NCBI GenBank assembly: GCA_003134695.1
Contig: PLCB01000024.1
Location: 19,486 to 83,485, forward strand
Source of the DNA: Candidatus Zemynaea palustris
GTDB taxonomy: Bacteria > Vulcanimicrobiota > Vulcanimicrobiia > Vulcanimicrobiales > Vulcanimicrobiaceae
Reading direction: 5' to 3'
Length of the DNA stretch: 64,000 nt
Both the position numbers and the translations under genes were made by a program. Under the pieces are notes generated by a model. It was not told the origin of the DNA. It saw only the letters and a list, made by a program, of their open reading frames with translations, and ran no database searches. Positions 18,437 through 29,264 of this stretch are shown piece after piece (position 1 is the first letter of the stretch; each line of letters opens with the position of its first letter).

Positions 18437-19966
18437 ATGAGTAGGGCGTTTACAGCCAAGTGGGGCGGGTGGACGCTGCTTGCGTCGGTCGCGGGCTCGA
18501 GCATGATCTTCATCGACGGGACGGCGGTCAACGTCGCCCTGCCGGTCTTACAACGCGACTTCTCGGCGGGCGCGGACGCGCTGCAGTGGGTGATCGAAGG
18601 TTACGCGCTCTTCCTGGCCGCGTTGCTCTTGCTCGGCGGCGCGCTCGGGGATCGCTTCGGCCGGCGCTTACTGTTCGCCGTCGGGATCGTTGTGTTCGCC
18701 GTGTCGTCGATTGCCTGCGGACTCTCCTCGAATATCGCAATGCTCATCGTCGCGCGTTGCGCTCAGGGAATCGGCGGCGCGCTCGCGACGCCGGGAAGCC
18801 TCGCGCTGATCACCGCCGCGTACTCCGGGGCCGAACGCGGGCGCGCCATCGGAACCTGGTCGGCGGCCTCGGCGATGACGGCCGCGGCGGGACCGCTGCT
18901 CGGTGGATGGCTGGCTCAGGCTGCGTCGTGGCGCTGGGTGTTCTTCATCAACATTCCGCTCGCGGTGCTGGTCCTCGTCGCGCTCCGTTTCGTCACCGAA
19001 TCACGCGACCGCTCGGCGCCGGCCGAGATTGACTTCGCCGGGGCCCTGTTTGCGACGGCCGGCCTCGGAGCGGTCGTCTACGGATTGATCGGCGTCCAGC
19101 CCGGGACTCCGGCGCCGTTCGCCGTTTGGGCGATCCTGGTCGGCCTCGTCTTGCTCGGAATGTTCGTGATGCGCGAGCGGCAAAGCGCGGCGCCGATGGT
19201 TCCGCCCGCGTTGTTTCGTTCTCGCGCGTTCACCGTCGCGAATCTCTACACGTTCCTTTTATACGGGGCATTGGGCGGAAGTTTGTACTTTCTGCCGTTC
19301 GAACTGATCAACGTTCAAGGCTATTCGCCCGCGGCGGCCGGCGCGGCGATGTTGCCGTTCGTCCTGATCGTCGCACTCTTCTCGCGTCGTGCCGGCGGTT
19401 CGCTCGCACACCTCGGCGCGCGCCCGCTTCTCTCGATCGGCGCGGCGTTCGCGACCGGCGGCTTCGGGATGTTCGTCGCGGCCGGGATCGGACGCCCGTA
19501 CTGGACGTCTTTTTTGTTGCCGAGCATCGCGCTCGGCGTGGGATTCGCCTACTTGGTCGCGCCCCTGACGACGATGGTGATGGACGCCGGTGAAGCGCAC
19601 GGCGGCATCGCCTCCGGCGTGAACAACGCCGTCTCGCGCGTCGCGAGCTTGATCGCCGTCGCCGCACTCGGAATCGTCCTCGGCGCAGAGTTCGATCGGA
19701 ACCTCTCCCGGTATCTGGGTCCGGGGCTTGGCGTAACGAGTGCGACGCGCGGGATCGTCGAACGCGAGCGGGCGCAGATCGGCGCCGGCCACGTCCCGGC
19801 TGATATCGTCGACCCAAAGCAGCATGCGCTCGTGAGCGAGGCGGTCCGGCATTCCTACCACTTGGGCTTCGAAATGGTGATGCTGGCCGGGGCGGGCCTC
19901 TCGCTGGCTGGCGGGATCCTGGTCGTGGTTTTCCTTCCCGCGAACGTCGAGCGCACCGACCCTTGA
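18437..19966 (+). CDS. MFS drug/metabolite efflux transporter (DHA2, 14-span type)
   Basis: 509 residues, highly hydrophobic with about 14 membrane segments. The N-terminal motif IFIDGTAVNVALPVLQRDFSAG is typical of EmrB/QacA-like proton antiporters. The intracellular loop LGGALGDRFGRRLLFAVG is the MFS signature. The export motif around GPLLGGWLAQAASWRWVFFINIP is clear. It starts 11 bp after the binding lipoprotein, suggesting co-transcription. Substrate unknown. Confidence 0.94.
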   Translation: MSRAFTAKWGGWTLLASVAGSSMIFIDGTAVNVALPVLQRDFSAGADALQWVIEGYALFLAALLLLGGALGDRFGRRLLFAVGIVVFAVSSIACGLSSNIAMLIVARCAQGIGGALATPGSLALITAAYSGAERGRAIGTWSAASAMTAAAGPLLGGWLAQAASWRWVFFINIPLAVLVLVALRFVTESRDRSAPAEIDFAGALFATAGLGAVVYGLIGVQPGTPAPFAVWAILVGLVLLGMFVMRERQSAAPMVPPALFRSRAFTVANLYTFLLYGALGGSLYFLPFELINVQGYSPAAAGAAMLPFVLIVALFSRRAGGSLAHLGARPLLSIGAAFATGGFGMFVAAGIGRPYWTSFLLPSIALGVGFAYLVAPLTTMVMDAGEAHGGIASGVNNAVSRVASLIAVAALGIVLGAEFDRNLSRYLGPGLGVTSATRGIVERERAQIGAGHVPADIVDPKQHALVSEAVRHSYHLGFEMVMLAGAGLSLAGGILVVVFLPANVERTDP

Positions 19967-20028
19967 TGGTCGCGCGCCAGCGCGTGATGGCCGTGCGAAC
20001 CATCTCATTCGCAGGGAGGAACGGAACT

Positions 20029-20394
20029 ATGTACGGTCTGTCCATCAACGATCCGGCGCGGGAGTCGATCGGCTCGCCGCTCGACCTGTCGTCGCAGCTC
20101 GCAGCAACCGGGACGACGCAAACGCCGAATTGCAGCCAATCGCCGGTCGCCGGCAAGGATTCGATCGCCCGATCGTATTCGAGCGCGAAGCCGTCGCTTT
20201 CGAATTCGCTCGGCTCGGGCACGAGCCCGGCGGCGATCATGGCCGCGTTCACGACGTTCGTGCAGCAGCTCTTCGGTCAGATCGCGTCGTGGATGCAGGG
20301 CGCGACCCTGGCCGGCACCGGCGCACCGCCGGCGCAACCGCGCTACCTCGTGGACAACGCTCGTGCGGGAGGACTGCCGCCGGCCGGCCCGTAG
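20029..20394 (+). CDS. Uncharacterised low-complexity protein
   Basis: 121 residues from an ATG preceded by GGGAGG. It starts MYGLSINDPARESIGSPLD and is rich in Ser, Gly, Ala and Pro, with one Cys. A hydrophobic amphipathic stretch (IMAAFTTFVQQLFGQIASWMQ) lies in the second half, and the tail is proline-rich. No signal peptide and no recognised family. It ends 12 bp before an ECF sigma gene, so it may be the first gene of that regulatory operon and could be part of its signal pathway. Coding is supported by the ribosome-binding site and codon usage like its neighbours, not by homology. Confidence 0.5.
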   Translation: MYGLSINDPARESIGSPLDLSSQLAATGTTQTPNCSQSPVAGKDSIARSYSSAKPSLSNSLGSGTSPAAIMAAFTTFVQQLFGQIASWMQGATLAGTGAPPAQPRYLVDNARAGGLPPAGP

Positions 20395-20406
20395 TCGAAC
20401 CCCCTC

Positions 20407-20943
20407 ATGTCCGCCGAACCGCTCGCCGCCGCGTTCATCGCACGTCGGCCGGAGGCGTTCGAGCAAGTCTATACTCGGAACGCGGTGGAGTTGGTATCGG
20501 TCGCTCGTTACATCTTGGGTGACGCTGCCGCAGCGGAAGACTGCGTGCACGACGCGCTCTTGCGCGTGTGGCGAACGCCGCAGAGCTATCGCCCCGAACG
20601 CGGTTCGCTCCGCGCTTTCCTGATCGCATGCGTGCGCAACGAAGCCCTGAGCCAGCGACGCAGTGTCGCGCGCCGGCAAGAACGCGAGCGTAAGGTGACC
20701 GAAGGCGCGCCGCTCGAGTTCGTCGACGAGCCGATGCTCGATCGCTCCGACGCGGAACGCGTTCGGGCGGCGCTCGGGCAGCTTCCCGTCGAGCAGCGCC
20801 TCACGATCGAGCTCGCCTATTATGGCGGCCGCACGCAGCGAGAAATCGCGGCCCAGTTAGGCGTTCCGCTGGGCACGATCAAGAGCCGCGCCGCGCTCGC
20901 GTTGAAGAAACTGGGCCAACTCGGCGACGCGGAGGACAAATGA
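20407..20943 (+). CDS. ECF-type RNA polymerase sigma factor
   Basis: 178 residues. Region 2 is AFEQVYTRNAVELVSVARYILGDAAAAEDCVHDALLRVWRTP; region 4 is LGQLPVEQRLTIELAYYGGRTQREIAAQLGVPLGTIKSRAALALKKL. Both have normal length and order. The stop overlaps the start of an anti-sigma gene (ATGA), the standard arrangement for sigma/anti-sigma pairs of the SigK/RskA kind. The signal and target promoters are unknown. Confidence 0.95.
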   Translation: MSAEPLAAAFIARRPEAFEQVYTRNAVELVSVARYILGDAAAAEDCVHDALLRVWRTPQSYRPERGSLRAFLIACVRNEALSQRRSVARRQERERKVTEGAPLEFVDEPMLDRSDAERVRAALGQLPVEQRLTIELAYYGGRTQREIAAQLGVPLGTIKSRAALALKKLGQLGDAEDK

Positions 20944-21674
20944 ACCAACACCTTGGCGACGACGCCGAACTCTACGCTCTGGGGAGCCTGGAATCAGAGG
21001 AGCGCGACGCGGTCGACGCGCACCTCGCCGTCTGCGCCGAGTGCTCGCAGCGCGTCGGCGCGGCCGAGGAGACGGTCGCCCGTCTCGCGTCGGTCGTTCC
21101 ACACATCGAACCCTCGCCGGAACTCGGAACGCGCATTCGCGCGGCCGCCGCGACGCTGCGCTCGGAGTCGAGCTCCTTGAAACGCTTCGTCGTCTCGTCG
21201 TCGGGGATGCGCCGCAGCGCCAAGCACGTGGCGCGCGAACAGGCTCGCCGCGCGCTGCTGCCCGTTTGGGCGGCGGTTGCGGCGTCGCTCGTTCTCATCG
21301 TCGCCCTGGGTGCGGCACTCGTACAGAGCGGACGCTTGAAAGACCAGCTGCAGGCCGACGATCTCGCGCTCGTCCACGTCGTGTACGGGCACTTTCAGCA
21401 CGCTCCGCTAACGCGCCGCATCCCGTCGGCGCTGGCGGCGGCGAAAGTGCTCTACGCGAACGACGGATCGTGGTTGTACGTCGTCGTCGACCGTCCCGCC
21501 GGCGATTTGCACCTCGTCGAACGCGTGCAAGGCACCGATCGCGATGCCGGAACACTGGCGCGGCGCGGTTCGGTCGCAACATTGTTCGTGCGCGCGGCCG
21601 GCCGGCCGGCAGCGATCTCGCTGCGCGCCGCCGGTAACATCGTCGCGAGTGCGCAACTGACGTACCGTCAATGA
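20940..21674 (+). CDS. Membrane anti-sigma factor with zinc-binding domain
   Basis: 244 residues. The N-terminus has a ZAS-type H-x3-C-x2-C motif (His28, Cys32, Cys35 in HLAVCAEC) that binds the partner sigma factor. One transmembrane span is near residues 105-125 (LLPVWAAVAASLVLIVALGAAL), so the C-terminal ~115 residues lie outside the cytoplasm. That part resembles the RskA/anti-sigma-K extracytoplasmic domain (DGSWLYVVVDRPAGDLHLVERV). It overlaps both its neighbours by 4 bp (sigma factor upstream, DUF1028 gene downstream). Confidence 0.9.
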   Translation: MNQHLGDDAELYALGSLESEERDAVDAHLAVCAECSQRVGAAEETVARLASVVPHIEPSPELGTRIRAAAATLRSESSSLKRFVVSSSGMRRSAKHVAREQARRALLPVWAAVAASLVLIVALGAALVQSGRLKDQLQADDLALVHVVYGHFQHAPLTRRIPSALAAAKVLYANDGSWLYVVVDRPAGDLHLVERVQGTDRDAGTLARRGSVATLFVRAAGRPAAISLRAAGNIVASAQLTYRQ

Positions 21675-22531
21675 AGCCCGCGACGTTCTCGATCGTCGCG
21701 CTCGATCGCGACGCCGGCGAATTGGGCATCGCGGTCGAATCGAAGTTCTTGAGCGTCGGCGCGCTCGTGCCGTGGCTCGAGGCCGGCGTTGGTGCGGTCG
21801 CGACCCAAGCTTGGGCGAACGCGAGCTTCGGCCCGCGCGGCCTCGTGCTACTGCGCGAAGGGAAGACGCCCGACGCGACGCTGGCGAGCATGCTCGCAGC
21901 TGACGACGGGCGCGAACATCGACAGGTCGGGATCGTCGATGGTGCCGGGGGAGCCGCGACGCACACCGGTGCGCAATGCATCCCTTGGGCCGGCGGCGTC
22001 GCCGGCGACGGTTTCGCAGCGCAAGGAAATTGTCTCGCCGGACCGGCCGTGCTCGACGCTCTGGCCGAAACATTTCTGCGGACGCCTGGCCGCTTGGCGT
22101 ACCGGCTCGTCGCCGCGCTACGCGCGGCGCAGGCCGCGGGCGGCGACAAGCGCGGCCAGCAAAGCGCCGCGCTGCTGGTCGTGAAGCCGGGCGGCGGCTA
22201 CGGCGGCTACACCGATCGCTACGTCGACCTACGGGTCGACGACGCGCGCGAGCCGATCGAAGCGTTGGTGCGGCTGCTCGATCTGCACGCGCTCTACTTT
22301 TTTCCGGCCGGCCCGGAGGACGTCTTGACGATCGACGACGCGCTCGGCGCCGAATTGGTGGCGCTGCTCCATCGGGCCGGCGAGCTGCCAGGCGCCGGCG
22401 GGCCGTTCGACGACGCCGCGCGTGCGGCACTCGTACGTTTCATGCACGTGGAGAACCTCGAAGAACGCGTCCGCTCCGACGGAACGATCGATCGCCAGAC
22501 CCTCGACTACGTACGCAATTTCAAGAGCTAG
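21671..22531 (+). CDS. DUF1028 family protein
   Basis: 286 residues. It starts MKPATFSIVALDRDAGELGIAVESKFLSVG and continues VPWLEAGVGAVATQAWANASFGPRGLVLLREG, the hallmark of DUF1028, predicted to have an N-terminal-nucleophile hydrolase fold. GNCLAGPAVLDALAETF and the C-terminal ~85 residues (peptidoglycan-binding-like in some members) follow. No signal peptide is apparent. The function of the family is unknown. Its ATG overlaps the anti-sigma stop. Its own stop overlaps the convergent binding-lipoprotein stop at 22528. Confidence 0.9.
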   Translation: MKPATFSIVALDRDAGELGIAVESKFLSVGALVPWLEAGVGAVATQAWANASFGPRGLVLLREGKTPDATLASMLAADDGREHRQVGIVDGAGGAATHTGAQCIPWAGGVAGDGFAAQGNCLAGPAVLDALAETFLRTPGRLAYRLVAALRAAQAAGGDKRGQQSAALLVVKPGGGYGGYTDRYVDLRVDDAREPIEALVRLLDLHALYFFPAGPEDVLTIDDALGAELVALLHRAGELPGAGGPFDDAARAALVRFMHVENLEERVRSDGTIDRQTLDYVRNFKS

Positions 22532-24129
22532 ATCGACCACTCGTAGGCGTTCCAACTTTCGACGATGCCGTTGGGGCGAAAATTCTTGAAATCGTCGTTG
22601 ATCGCTTCGATCTGGCGCGGCCACCAGAGGAAGATGAACGGCGCATCGTCGGCGAGCAGCGTCTCGACGCTCGCGTAGGCGCGCTTGCGCGTCGGAAGGT
22701 CGTAGTGCGTCAAGGCGATCCTCTGAGCCTCATCCATCTTCGAATTGCAATAGCGCGACCAGTTCCAGCCATGCGGAGGAACTTGATCGCAGAGGAGTTG
22801 CGTCGAGTCGTCGGGGTCGACGCCGGCGAACCAACCCGTCAGCGATGCCTGAAAATTACCGGAGGCAAGGATGCCACCGGCGCCGGCGGCGGCGTACAGC
22901 AAGGTCGTGTTGTAGCCTTTCAGCTCGGGCTCGATACCGGCGTCGCGCAGCATCGCGGCGATCGGCGCGATGTCGGTGCGGTCGGTTAACGAATCGGAGC
23001 GGAAGGCGAAACCGAGCGTCAAGCGCTTCCCATCTCGCTGCCGAATGCCGTCGGGACCGGGTTTCCAGCCCGCCTCGTCGAGCAGGCGGCGCGCCTCGCT
23101 AAGGTTGCGTTTGATCGTTCCGGCGGAGGCATCGTATGCCCACATGAACGACGGAAGATCCTCGGTTGCCGGCAGCGTCGTGCCGAACGTCACCTGATCG
23201 ACCACCTTCTGCTTGTCGATCGCGAGGCCGACCGCGCGCCGCACGCGGACGTCGTCGACCGGCGGCGCTTTGAGGTTGAACTGAATCGCCTCGAAGCCGT
23301 TGAACGACACGAGCAAAGTCTTGATGCCGGCGATTCCGCTCAGTTGCGGATAGACGCGCGGCGTCGGCTCGACGAACCAGTCGACGTCGTGCGCGCGAAA
23401 CTGATTGATGATCGAGTTCTCGTCTTGAACGAAGCTGAGCATGACCCGGCGTAGCTTCGGCTTCCTAAGGAAATAGCTATCGTTGGCGGCGTACTCGACG
23501 CGGTCGCCGCGCGACCAGCGCACGAATTTGAACGGCCCCGTTCCGATCGGCGCGCCGTTAAACGGGACGCGGTCGAGGCTCTTGTAGCGCGCGAGAACGT
23601 GCGCCGGAAGGATCATGTACGGCGAGTCGCTGTGCGCGAAGAACGTGTGGATCGCCGGCGCAAACGGCTTTTTCAAATGAAGCACCACGCTGTAGGCGTC
23701 CGGCGTCGCGACTCGAGCGATGTCGTCGTAGCCGTGCCGCGTCGAGACGGCGGTGTTCGGATTCATGATCGCGGCGAGCGTGAAGGCGACGTCGCGGCTG
23801 GTGAACGGCGCGCCGTCGTGCCAGCGGACGTTGCGGCGCAGGTGGTACACGATCGTCAGCCCGTCCTGCGAAATGCCGCCGTTTTCGAGCGTCGGGACGA
23901 TCCTCGCCAGAATCGGATGGTCGCGGCCTTCGGGATCGGTTGCGATCAGCGGATCGAAGATGAAGGTCTCGGCGATCGCTTCAAAGGTCTGTGTCGAAAG
24001 GATTGGATTGAGGGTCTTGATATTGCCGGCGAGCGCGATGCGCAGCGTCCCGGGGACCGTCCACGGATGGCGACTCGAGGCGCCGCCCGGCGACCCGCCG
24101 GCGCGCGTGCAAGCGGCAAGGAAGGCCAC
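22528..24129 (-). CDS. Peptide/oligopeptide ABC transporter substrate-binding lipoprotein (SBP family 5), start uncertain
   Basis: At least 533 residues. Family-5 motifs are plain: LRIALAGNIKTLNPILSTQ, YHLRRNVRWHDGAPFTSRDVAFTLAAIM and VPFNGAPIGTGPFKFVRWSRG. The C-terminus ends NAYEWSI, like the plus-strand paralogue at 16773-18425. The GTG at 24129 gives only VAFLAAC before the lipobox Cys. In-frame codons upstream encode a textbook signal n-region and core (RRRAARRLLSRAAAALLA). However, there is no ATG, GTG or TTG back to the in-frame TGA at 24208-24210; only two ATC codons (24184-24189) and others are available. Either an unusual start codon or a sequence error is likely. No permease genes adjoin it. 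Confidence 0.88.
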   Translation of the reverse strand: MAFLAACTRAGGSPGGASSRHPWTVPGTLRIALAGNIKTLNPILSTQTFEAIAETFIFDPLIATDPEGRDHPILARIVPTLENGGISQDGLTIVYHLRRNVRWHDGAPFTSRDVAFTLAAIMNPNTAVSTRHGYDDIARVATPDAYSVVLHLKKPFAPAIHTFFAHSDSPYMILPAHVLARYKSLDRVPFNGAPIGTGPFKFVRWSRGDRVEYAANDSYFLRKPKLRRVMLSFVQDENSIINQFRAHDVDWFVEPTPRVYPQLSGIAGIKTLLVSFNGFEAIQFNLKAPPVDDVRVRRAVGLAIDKQKVVDQVTFGTTLPATEDLPSFMWAYDASAGTIKRNLSEARRLLDEAGWKPGPDGIRQRDGKRLTLGFAFRSDSLTDRTDIAPIAAMLRDAGIEPELKGYNTTLLYAAAGAGGILASGNFQASLTGWFAGVDPDDSTQLLCDQVPPHGWNWSRYCNSKMDEAQRIALTHYDLPTRKRAYASVETLLADDAPFIFLWWPRQIEAINDDFKNFRPNGIVESWNAYEWSI

Positions 24130-24154
24130 AGCGAGAAGCGCCGCGGCGGCGCGG

Positions 24155-24481
24155 CTAAGGAGACGGCGAGCGGCGCGGCGTCGGATGATGGGTCTCGTAG
24201 ACTTTGGTCAGCTTGCCGTTGCGTAGCGCGTAGGTCGTGACGATGCTCGTCTTGCACGCGTCCGAAGCCCAGTCGCAGCGACCGACGTTGAGCAAGCCGT
24301 TCTTGAAGGTTGTGTAAACCCAGTCGACCGCGTATCCCGATTCGGCATCGGCGGTGGCGAGGACGCCGAGATCTTTGGGGCCGCTCGCGCCGCCATCGTA
24401 GAGATACAGCGCACTCGTCGAGCCGACAACGGTCGGCGCCGGCGATGCGAGCCCAACGGCAACGACGAGGAGGGGCCACAT
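24155..24481 (-). CDS. Small secreted protein of unknown function
   Basis: 108 residues from the ATG at 24481. The first ~20 residues (MWPLLVVAVGLASPAPTVVG) look like a signal peptide. The mature part contains two Cys (CDWASDAC) that could form a disulphide. A Thr/Tyr-rich section (VVTTYALRNGKLTKVYETHH) follows, with a basic, proline-rich end. It lies upstream of the binding lipoprotein on the same strand, and its end overlaps the region that would encode that protein's signal peptide. No family recognised. Confidence 0.6.
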   Translation of the reverse strand: MWPLLVVAVGLASPAPTVVGSTSALYLYDGGASGPKDLGVLATADAESGYAVDWVYTTFKNGLLNVGRCDWASDACKTSIVTTYALRNGKLTKVYETHHPTPRRSPSP

Positions 24482-24633
24482 ATGCGGGGGCTGTTCGCGA
24501 CCGTCGGGCGCCCGCCTCGGGGCCAAAATTCTTCCGATCGCGCGGCACTGTGCCACCCAGTTGGCACAGGCCCCGGCTAGGATGGCGCAATCAGCGGCGA
24601 TTTCGAGCCGCCCGAGGGCGGCGGAGGAAGACG

Positions 24634-24804
24634 ATGGACGACCTGGACACCCGGCACCTGACCGACGAGCCCGACCTCCCGGAGGACGAGGCGGCCGAGA
24701 TTTGCTACAGCCTGACGGCCCTCGGCGAGGCGGTCGTCTCGGATCGCCGAGGCCGCCCCTTTCGCGGCTTCGGCCCCTGCTTTTGGGCCACCGCGGTAGC
24801 CTAG
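24634..24804 (+). CDS. Small acidic protein of unknown function
   Basis: 56 residues. It starts MDDLDTRHLTDEPDLPEDEA, is acidic in the first half and basic/aromatic in the second (RGRPFRGFGPCFW). A good GGAGGAAG lies just ahead of the ATG. It contains two Cys. It precedes the str-operon promoter by about 40 bp. It could be a small regulatory protein, but nothing identifies it; a non-coding origin is possible. Confidence 0.4.
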   Translation: MDDLDTRHLTDEPDLPEDEAAEICYSLTALGEAVVSDRRGRPFRGFGPCFWATAVA

Positions 24805-24846
24805 TCCGCGCGCGGATGCCCTGAGGCTGTCGGGCGACATGAGTAT

Positions 24847-24875
24847 TTGACGCTCAGAAGGTCACCTGGTACAAT
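24847..24875 (+). promoter_or_regulatory. Near-consensus sigma-70 promoter of the str operon
   Basis: TTGACG (24847-24852), a 17-bp spacer and TACAAT (24870-24875). Five of six bases match at each hexamer, the best promoter I see in the window. Transcription should start near 24882, giving an ~87-nt leader before rpsL. It fits strong expression of ribosomal protein and elongation factor genes. Confidence 0.75.
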
Positions 24876-24968
24876 CCGGTGGTTCCGGCCCACCCGGCGG
24901 TGGGGCGGAATTTGTGTGCGTCCGCGGCCGGGTCCGCCGGGCTTTGGACGCCGTCGCTTGGAGATACG

Positions 24969-25409
24969 GTGCCGACCATCAGTCAACTCGTCCGTAAGGG
25001 ACGTCAGAAAATCGAGAAAAAGGTCAAAGCTCCGGCCTTGCGCGTCGCGCAGACCGGGCCGAAGCCGGGCCATCCGGACTTGCCTTTGCGCGTCTTTGCG
25101 GTGCGCGGCAACCCGTTTCGTCGCGGCGTGTGCACCCAAGTCAAGACGATCACCCCCAAGAAGCCGAACTCGGCGCTGCGGAAAGTCGCGCGCGTCCGCC
25201 TCACCAACGGCGAGGAAGTGACCGCGTACATCCCGGGGATCGGGCACAATCTTCAAGAGCACTCCGTAGTGCTGATCCGTGGCGGACGCGTCAAGGATCT
25301 CCCCGGGATTCGCTATCACATCATCCGCGGGACGCTCGACACCTCAGGCGTCGCGAACCGTCGGCAAGGGCGCTCCAAATACGGCGCCAAGCGCGCGGCC
25401 AAGAAGTAA
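24969..25409 (+). CDS. rpsL: 30S ribosomal protein S12 with a 21-residue insertion
   Basis: 146 residues from the GTG at 24969 (GGAG with 5-nt spacing). It begins [18 protein letters not shown], continues with KAPALR, and resumes the standard sequence at [34 protein letters not shown]. Between them S12 normally has about five residues; here there are about 21 more (residues ~26-50, including [12 protein letters not shown]). The rest, including [24 protein letters not shown] and the C-terminal KYGAKR, is normal. S12 sits at the decoding centre of the 30S subunit. First gene of the str operon, 2 bp before rpsG. Confidence 0.98.
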   Translation: MPTISQLVRKGRQKIEKKVKAPALRVAQTGPKPGHPDLPLRVFAVRGNPFRRGVCTQVKTITPKKPNSALRKVARVRLTNGEEVTAYIPGIGHNLQEHSVVLIRGGRVKDLPGIRYHIIRGTLDTSGVANRRQGRSKYGAKRAAKK

Positions 25410-25411
25410 GC

Positions 25412-25885
25412 ATGCCTCGCAAAGGAGCCGTCCCCAAGCGGCAGATTCTGCCCGATCCGCGCTTCAACTCGAAGATTCTGGCGCGCTTTATCAATAAGAT
25501 CATGCTTGCCGGCAAACGTTCGCTGGCCGAGCGGATCATCTATAACGCGCTCGACATCGTGCAAGAGAAGACCGGAAAAGATCCGATGGACGTCTTCAAT
25601 CAGGCGCTTGGCAACGCGATGCCGCAGGTCGAAGTGCGACCGCGGCGCGTCGGCGGCGCGACCTATCAAGTCCCGATGGAAGTGCGTCCCGATCGGCGTC
25701 AGGCGATGGCGATGCGCTGGCTGATTCAGTACGCGCGCTCGCGCGGCGACGGTCGCTCGATGCAAGAGAAATTGGCCGCCGAATTGATGGACGCCGCGAA
25801 TAACGTCGGCCAGGCGGTCAAGAAGCGCGAAGACACGCACAAGATGGCGGAAGCGAACAAAGCCTTCGCGCACTATCGCTGGTAA
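25412..25885 (+). CDS. rpsG: 30S ribosomal protein S7
   Basis: 157 residues, the normal bacterial length. [45 protein letters not shown] and [24 protein letters not shown] are canonical S7 segments. It binds the 3' major domain of 16S rRNA and can autoregulate the str operon in enterobacteria; whether that happens here is not visible. It lies between rpsL and fusA with gaps of only 2 and 6 bp. Confidence 0.99.
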   Translation: MPRKGAVPKRQILPDPRFNSKILARFINKIMLAGKRSLAERIIYNALDIVQEKTGKDPMDVFNQALGNAMPQVEVRPRRVGGATYQVPMEVRPDRRQAMAMRWLIQYARSRGDGRSMQEKLAAELMDAANNVGQAVKKREDTHKMAEANKAFAHYRW

Positions 25886-25891
25886 TCACGG

Positions 25892-27997
<2,106 letters not shown>

Positions 27998-28059
27998 ATC
28001 CCCAATCAGCGGAACCCCACATTGAGAGCATAAGGAACTTAAGGAAGTAACGATACAGA

Positions 28060-29262
28060 ATGGCTAAGGCAAAATTCCTGCGAAACAAACCGCACGTCAA
28101 TATCGGCACGGTCGGACACGTCGATCACGGTAAGACGACGCTTACCGCGGCGATTATCAATTGCCTGGCCACCGAGAATCCGAATATTCAGAGGCGGACG
28201 GTCGACGACATCGACAACGCGCCCGAAGAGAAGGAGCGCGGGATAACGATCGCCATCTCGCACCAAGAATACGAGACGGCAAAGCGCCACTACGCGCATG
28301 TCGATTGCCCCGGCCACGCCGACTACATCAAGAACATGATCACCGGCGCGGCTCAGATGGACGGCGCGATCTTGGTGGTCTCGGCGTCGGACGGCCCGAT
28401 GCCGCAAACGCGCGAGCACATTCTGCTCATGCGTCAAGTCGGCGTGCCCTATGTTGTGGTCTTCCTGAACAAGGTCGATATGGTCGACGATCCCGAGCTG
28501 CTGGATTTAGTGGAGTTGGAAGTCCGCGAACTCTTGAGCAAGTACGAGTTCCCCGGCGAAGACGTCCCGGTGATTCGCGGCTCCGCGCTCAAAGCGCTCA
28601 ACTCGGGCGGCAAGCGCGGCGACCCCGACGCCGACCCGGTGTTCGCGCTGATGGATGCGGTCGACGTCTACATTCCGACGCCCGAGCGCGCGGTCGACAA
28701 GCCGTTCCTGATGCCGGTCGAAGACGTCTTCACGATCACCGGCCGCGGTACGGTCGGCACGGGTCGCGTCGAGCGCGGCCAGGTCAAAGTCGGCGAAGAA
28801 ATCGAGATCGTCGGCCTGAACGACAAGGCTCGCAAGTCGGTCGTGACCGGAATCGAAATGTTCCGCAAACTGCTCGACATGGGCATCGCCGGCGACAACA
28901 TCGGCGTGCTGCTGCGCGGCATCGAACGGAACGAGATCGAGCGCGGCCAAGTGCTCGCCAAGCCCGGCTCGATCAAGCCGCACACCAAGTTCAAAGCCGA
29001 AGTCTACGTCCTCTCGAAAGAAGAGGGTGGGCGTCACACGCCGTTCTTCGCAAACTACCGCCCGCAGTTCTACTTCCGCACGACCGACGTGACCGGCACG
29101 ATCAGGCTACCCGAAGGCGTCGAGATGGTGATGCCCGGCGACAACGTTCAGATGGACGTCGAACTGATCACGCCGATCGCCTGCGAAGAGGGCCTGCGCT
29201 TTGCGATCCGCGAGGGTGGCCGGACCGTAGGCGCCGGCGTCGTGACTGGAATCAACGAGTAG
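28060..29262 (+). CDS. tuf: Elongation factor Tu
   Basis: 400 residues. [19 protein letters not shown] (G1), [15 protein letters not shown] with the switch I Thr, [22 protein letters not shown] (G3) and LNKVDMVDD (G4) are all intact. Domains 2 and 3 are normal ([34 protein letters not shown]). AAGGAAG precedes the ATG. It delivers aminoacyl-tRNA to the ribosome. It is separated from fusA by 62 bp and followed after 2 bp by rpsJ. Confidence 0.99.
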   Translation: MAKAKFLRNKPHVNIGTVGHVDHGKTTLTAAIINCLATENPNIQRRTVDDIDNAPEEKERGITIAISHQEYETAKRHYAHVDCPGHADYIKNMITGAAQMDGAILVVSASDGPMPQTREHILLMRQVGVPYVVVFLNKVDMVDDPELLDLVELEVRELLSKYEFPGEDVPVIRGSALKALNSGGKRGDPDADPVFALMDAVDVYIPTPERAVDKPFLMPVEDVFTITGRGTVGTGRVERGQVKVGEEIEIVGLNDKARKSVVTGIEMFRKLLDMGIAGDNIGVLLRGIERNEIERGQVLAKPGSIKPHTKFKAEVYVLSKEEGGRHTPFFANYRPQFYFRTTDVTGTIRLPEGVEMVMPGDNVQMDVELITPIACEEGLRFAIREGGRTVGAGVVTGINE

Positions 29263-29264
29263 AC

